In this document: in pieces, positions 61,703 to 64,000 of the stretch
Layout of the letters: the number at the start of each line of letters is the position of its first letter
Position numbering within the stretch: position 1 is the stretch's first letter
Assembly (NCBI GenBank): GCA_016716525.1
Contig: JADJWE010000009.1
Coordinates: 124,001 to 188,000 of the forward strand
DNA: 64,000 bases
Source of the DNA: Candidatus Flexicrinis affinis
GTDB taxonomy: Bacteria > Chloroflexota > Anaerolineae > Aggregatilineales > Phototrophicaceae
Reading direction: 5' to 3'
Position numbers and translations under genes: made by a program
Notes under the pieces: model-generated
What the model was told of the DNA's origin: nothing
The model's database searches: none
What the model saw: only the letters and a program-made list of their open reading frames with translations

Positions 61703-61740
61703 TGGCAACCGATCGGGCCCTGCCAGTTACGCGATGTGTT

Positions 61741-61808
61741 GGGGGGCCCCCGGGGGGGGCCCGCCCGGGGGGGGGCCCCGGGGGGGGGGCGCCCCGGGCG
61801 CCGGGTCC
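61741..61808. repeat. Pure G/C low-complexity tract
   Basis: Sixty-eight bases of G and C blocks with no A or T until the end. Same character as 45505-45560, and again beside a family A repeat. It lies 18 bases ahead of a glycosyltransferase start. Confidence 0.6.
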
Positions 61809-61825
61809 ACCCCGCTTGTAGGCCC

Positions 61826-62944
61826 ATGCGCGTCGTCCATCTCATCAAAACCGACGGAATCGCTGGCGCAGAACGCCACCTGCTCGACCTGCTGCCGGCG
61901 CTCATCGCGCGCGGAGTCGATGCGCGGGTGCTGTTCATCGCACCGGAGTCGGGCGCAGGTGCGGACTTCGCCGCGGCGGCCGAATCACGCGCTATTACGG
62001 TCGATCGCCTTCCCATTCGCGGCCACGGGTCGCCCGCGCTAGTCCGTGCAATTGCGCGCGCGCTTCGCCGCAGTAAACCCGACATCGTCCACGGCCACCT
62101 CGTCCACGCCGAGCTGTGGGGAATCCCGGCGGCCCGTCTAGCCCGCGTCCGCCGTGTCGTCGTCACGCGACACAGCGACGACGCGCGCCGCACACGCCAG
62201 CCGCTGCGCACGGTGTATGGCGCCTTGTGGCGGATGCTCGACACCTGCATCTGCGTATCGGATGCGGTGCGCCGCGCAGCCGAGGCAGAAGGCGCGCCGT
62301 CGCGCAAGCTGCGCGTGATTCACCTCGGGCTGCCGCCGCGCGAACCAGAGCCGAATCGACCCAGCCGCGAGTCTCTGCGCGCCGAACTTGGGCTTGCGCC
62401 CGACACGCTGCTGTTCGGTACGGTCAGCCGACTGCTGCAGATCAAGGGGATTGACGACGCCATCCGTGCGCTCGCGCGGGCACCGCGCGTTCATCTGGTC
62501 GTGGCCGGCGATGGCCCGGAACGTGACGCGCTGACAGCGTTGGCAGCGCAACTGAATATGGCGAATCGGGTTCACTTTCTCGGCTGGCGCAGCCCGATTG
62601 CGCCGGTGCTGGCGGCGTTGGACGGCCTGCTTGCGCCAAGCCGCCGCGAGGGATTCGGCATGTCGGTGCTGGAGGCAATGCAGCAGGGCATCCCGGTGAT
62701 CGCGTCGTCGGCCGGCGCGCATCCCGAAACGGTCGTCGACGGCTATACGGGCCTGCTCGTACCGCCCGACGACCCCGCCGCGCTCACCAAGGCGATCGTT
62801 TCACTGGTGGAAAGCGCGCACTTGCGTCAGGCGATGGGGGCAGCAGGACGCGAACGGGTGGCGTCGGTATTCACCACAGAGCGCATGGTCGACGCGACGC
62901 TGGCACTGTATCGCGAGCTGGGTTCAGGGAAAGCAGTCGAATAG
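61826..62944 (+). CDS. GT4-family glycosyltransferase
   Basis: A 372-residue GT-B enzyme from ATG 61826; upstream frame is only the G/C tract. VVHLIKTDGIAGAERHLLDLLP is partly the N-terminal signature, HGHLVHAELWG and RHSDD are acceptor-side, TVSRLLQIKGIDDAIRA and PSRREGFGMSVLEAMQQGIP form the donor site with EX7E. Close in pattern to WaaG/PimB-type enzymes. With the heptose kinase it suggests a surface glycan locus. Its 3' end overlaps the convergent gene by 21 bases. Confidence 0.88.
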   Translation: MRVVHLIKTDGIAGAERHLLDLLPALIARGVDARVLFIAPESGAGADFAAAAESRAITVDRLPIRGHGSPALVRAIARALRRSKPDIVHGHLVHAELWGIPAARLARVRRVVVTRHSDDARRTRQPLRTVYGALWRMLDTCICVSDAVRRAAEAEGAPSRKLRVIHLGLPPREPEPNRPSRESLRAELGLAPDTLLFGTVSRLLQIKGIDDAIRALARAPRVHLVVAGDGPERDALTALAAQLNMANRVHFLGWRSPIAPVLAALDGLLAPSRREGFGMSVLEAMQQGIPVIASSAGAHPETVVDGYTGLLVPPDDPAALTKAIVSLVESAHLRQAMGAAGRERVASVFTTERMVDATLALYRELGSGKAVE

Positions 62945-64000
62945 GCTGTCGATCCCGCGCGCCGGGCCCCAAATCTGCGTCGGTACGCCGTTGCGCAATT
63001 CCCAACGCGGCCCGGCCAAATCCACGCCGAACACCAGCCAGCAGTTCTCGGCGGCCCACTCATGGAGCTCGGACCGAAACCCTTCTGAGGACTTGGGCAG
63101 ATAGAGGAAGCGCACGCGCCGATCGGCGATCAATTGCACGATGCCTTCGTCGCTAATCATCGGGTCGCGGCCGATGAACCCGCCGATGAACAGCACCGGC
63201 CGGCCGGAATGCACCACGTACGGCGACCCGATCGCCGCGTTCGGCGCTGCGACCAAGTATTCGATATCCTGCGTTTCGGCTTGCAGGAACTCGAGCGCGT
63301 CGGGGTTGTAGTCGAGCCGTTCGACGTCGCGAAACGCCAACCACTGCCGCGTCGCGAACGACCCGAACGGCTCTGGCACCGTGCGATCGAGCGCCATCGA
63401 CGACGTCAGACCGGAGAACACAAACGGTGTGACGACCATCGCCACCGCGCCGAGGCCCACAGCCGCGGACCATCGGCGCATTCGCCAAGCCGCGACGGCG
63501 GCCACCGCCAGCACAGCGGCCAGCGGCCACCACACCGGCGGAAACCCATCGTCGAACGGCTTGGCGTGCTGATAGACGAGCAGCAGCGACACGCCGATCA
63601 CCCACAGCAGCGCGCCCATCCGCGACTGGGCTGCCCACCACGCGGCAATTCCGATCAGGGCGGCAGTCGGCACCATCAGGATGATCGAATAGTAGGCGTG
63701 GATGAACGAGGCGACGGTCAGCACGTACGCGCCGATCAACAGCCACGATCCATACAGCAGCAGCGCGCGGAACGGCTCCTCACTCGCACGGCGCGGCCGC
63801 CACGCCAGAACGCCGACCACAGCGATGACAACCGCCAGCGGCAGCATCCATCCCGCGTTATAGAATAAGTCGCTGTCGAACAAGCGCGCCGGCGACTCGA
63901 TGAACGCTTGAATCCCGGTCGACGCCGTCGGCCCGCCGATCAGCGCGGTCGCGCCCGATGTGCGCATCAGGCCGTTATAGCCAAAGATCAGGTCGAACGC
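62924..64000 (-). CDS. Membrane glycosyltransferase (GT39/YkcB-like), C-terminal part
   Basis: Open to the window edge; at least 358 residues. The edge encodes FGYNGLMRTSG, typical of ArnT/PMT-type mannosyltransferases of the YkcA/B group. At least eight helices follow, then a soluble domain with IGSPYVVHSGRPVLFIGGFIGRD and DRRVRFLYLP. Members transfer sugars from polyprenyl phosphate on the outer face. The polyprenol-phosphate synthase at 31656 could supply the donor. The N terminus lies beyond 64000. Confidence 0.8.
   Translation of the reverse strand, partial: AFDLIFGYNGLMRTSGATALIGGPTASTGIQAFIESPARLFDSDLFYNAGWMLPLAVVIAVVGVLAWRPRRASEEPFRALLLYGSWLLIGAYVLTVASFIHAYYSIILMVPTAALIGIAAWWAAQSRMGALLWVIGVSLLLVYQHAKPFDDGFPPVWWPLAAVLAVAAVAAWRMRRWSAAVGLGAVAMVVTPFVFSGLTSSMALDRTVPEPFGSFATRQWLAFRDVERLDYNPDALEFLQAETQDIEYLVAAPNAAIGSPYVVHSGRPVLFIGGFIGRDPMISDEGIVQLIADRRVRFLYLPKSSEGFRSELHEWAAENCWLVFGVDLAGPRWELRNGVPTQIWGPARGIDSLFDCFP

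Noticed and set aside
1..64000. CRISPR array or cas genes
   Set aside because: No regularly spaced direct repeats of 24-40 bases and no Cas motifs. The periodic tracts are 7-base units and palindromes.

Overview
The window is GC-rich (roughly 60-65 percent by eye), densely coding bacterial DNA with genes on both strands in short operons. The gene set suggests a free-living, envelope-building bacterium: MurJ, polyprenol-phosphate sugar transferase, heptose kinase and adenylyltransferase, YfhO-type membrane proteins, many secreted or lipid-anchored peptidases, and lipoproteins with Thr/Pro linkers. These proteins and the dispersed GC-rich palindromic repeats fit Chloroflexota (Anaerolineae-like) best. 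No rRNA or taxonomic marker was compared, so that placement is an inference.

Layout. 0-7 kb: HNH nuclease, a complete IS3-family insertion sequence with terminal repeats and a 3-bp target duplication, a NYN RNase-like gene, a large membrane protein, tRNA-dihydrouridine synthase and SlyD. 7-19 kb: secreted M4 metallopeptidase, a membrane-anchored HExxH protein, a secreted repeat-poor protein, a metallo-beta-lactamase-fold hydrolase, a broken phosphotransferase, a response regulator-GAF protein, tRNA-Ala(GGC) and a secreted M23 peptidase. 19.6-25.5 kb is the accessory region: a large protein with the N-terminal motif of contractile-injection-system cargo, a secreted protein of unknown function, and a three-gene membrane operon whose last two members look like SLATT/DUF4231 two-helix proteins. 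25.7-40.4 kb: CoA-transferase, an ArsR-SRPBCC fusion with a leaderless promoter and operator, HtpG lacking a conserved ATP-site segment, polyprenol-phosphate mannosyltransferase, YfhO, PgeF, heptose-1-P adenylyltransferase, MurJ, and a VapBC cassette flanked by 29-bp direct repeats at the 3' end of an SDR gene. 40.4-45.5 kb: purine synthesis, with a PurD-PurM fusion overlapping PurN, and PurK. 45.8-64 kb: MFS transporter, M3 peptidase, SDR, RsmA, dTDP-sugar reductase, two GT4 glycosyltransferases, PIG-L deacetylase, two divergent lipoproteins (one an M14 carboxypeptidase), heptose kinase and the C-terminal part of a membrane glycosyltransferase that runs off the window.

Two things affect how the annotation should be read. 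First, about fifteen genes between 5.4 and 40.3 kb, including housekeeping ones, are broken by one- or two-base indels that restore a normal protein when corrected; genes after 40.4 kb show none. This looks more like consensus error than decay, so these genes are given as whole loci with the shift positions stated. Second, intergenic spaces hold several families of short palindromic repeats and two tracts of pure G/C. Some repeats supply start-proximal or stop-proximal codons to neighbouring genes.
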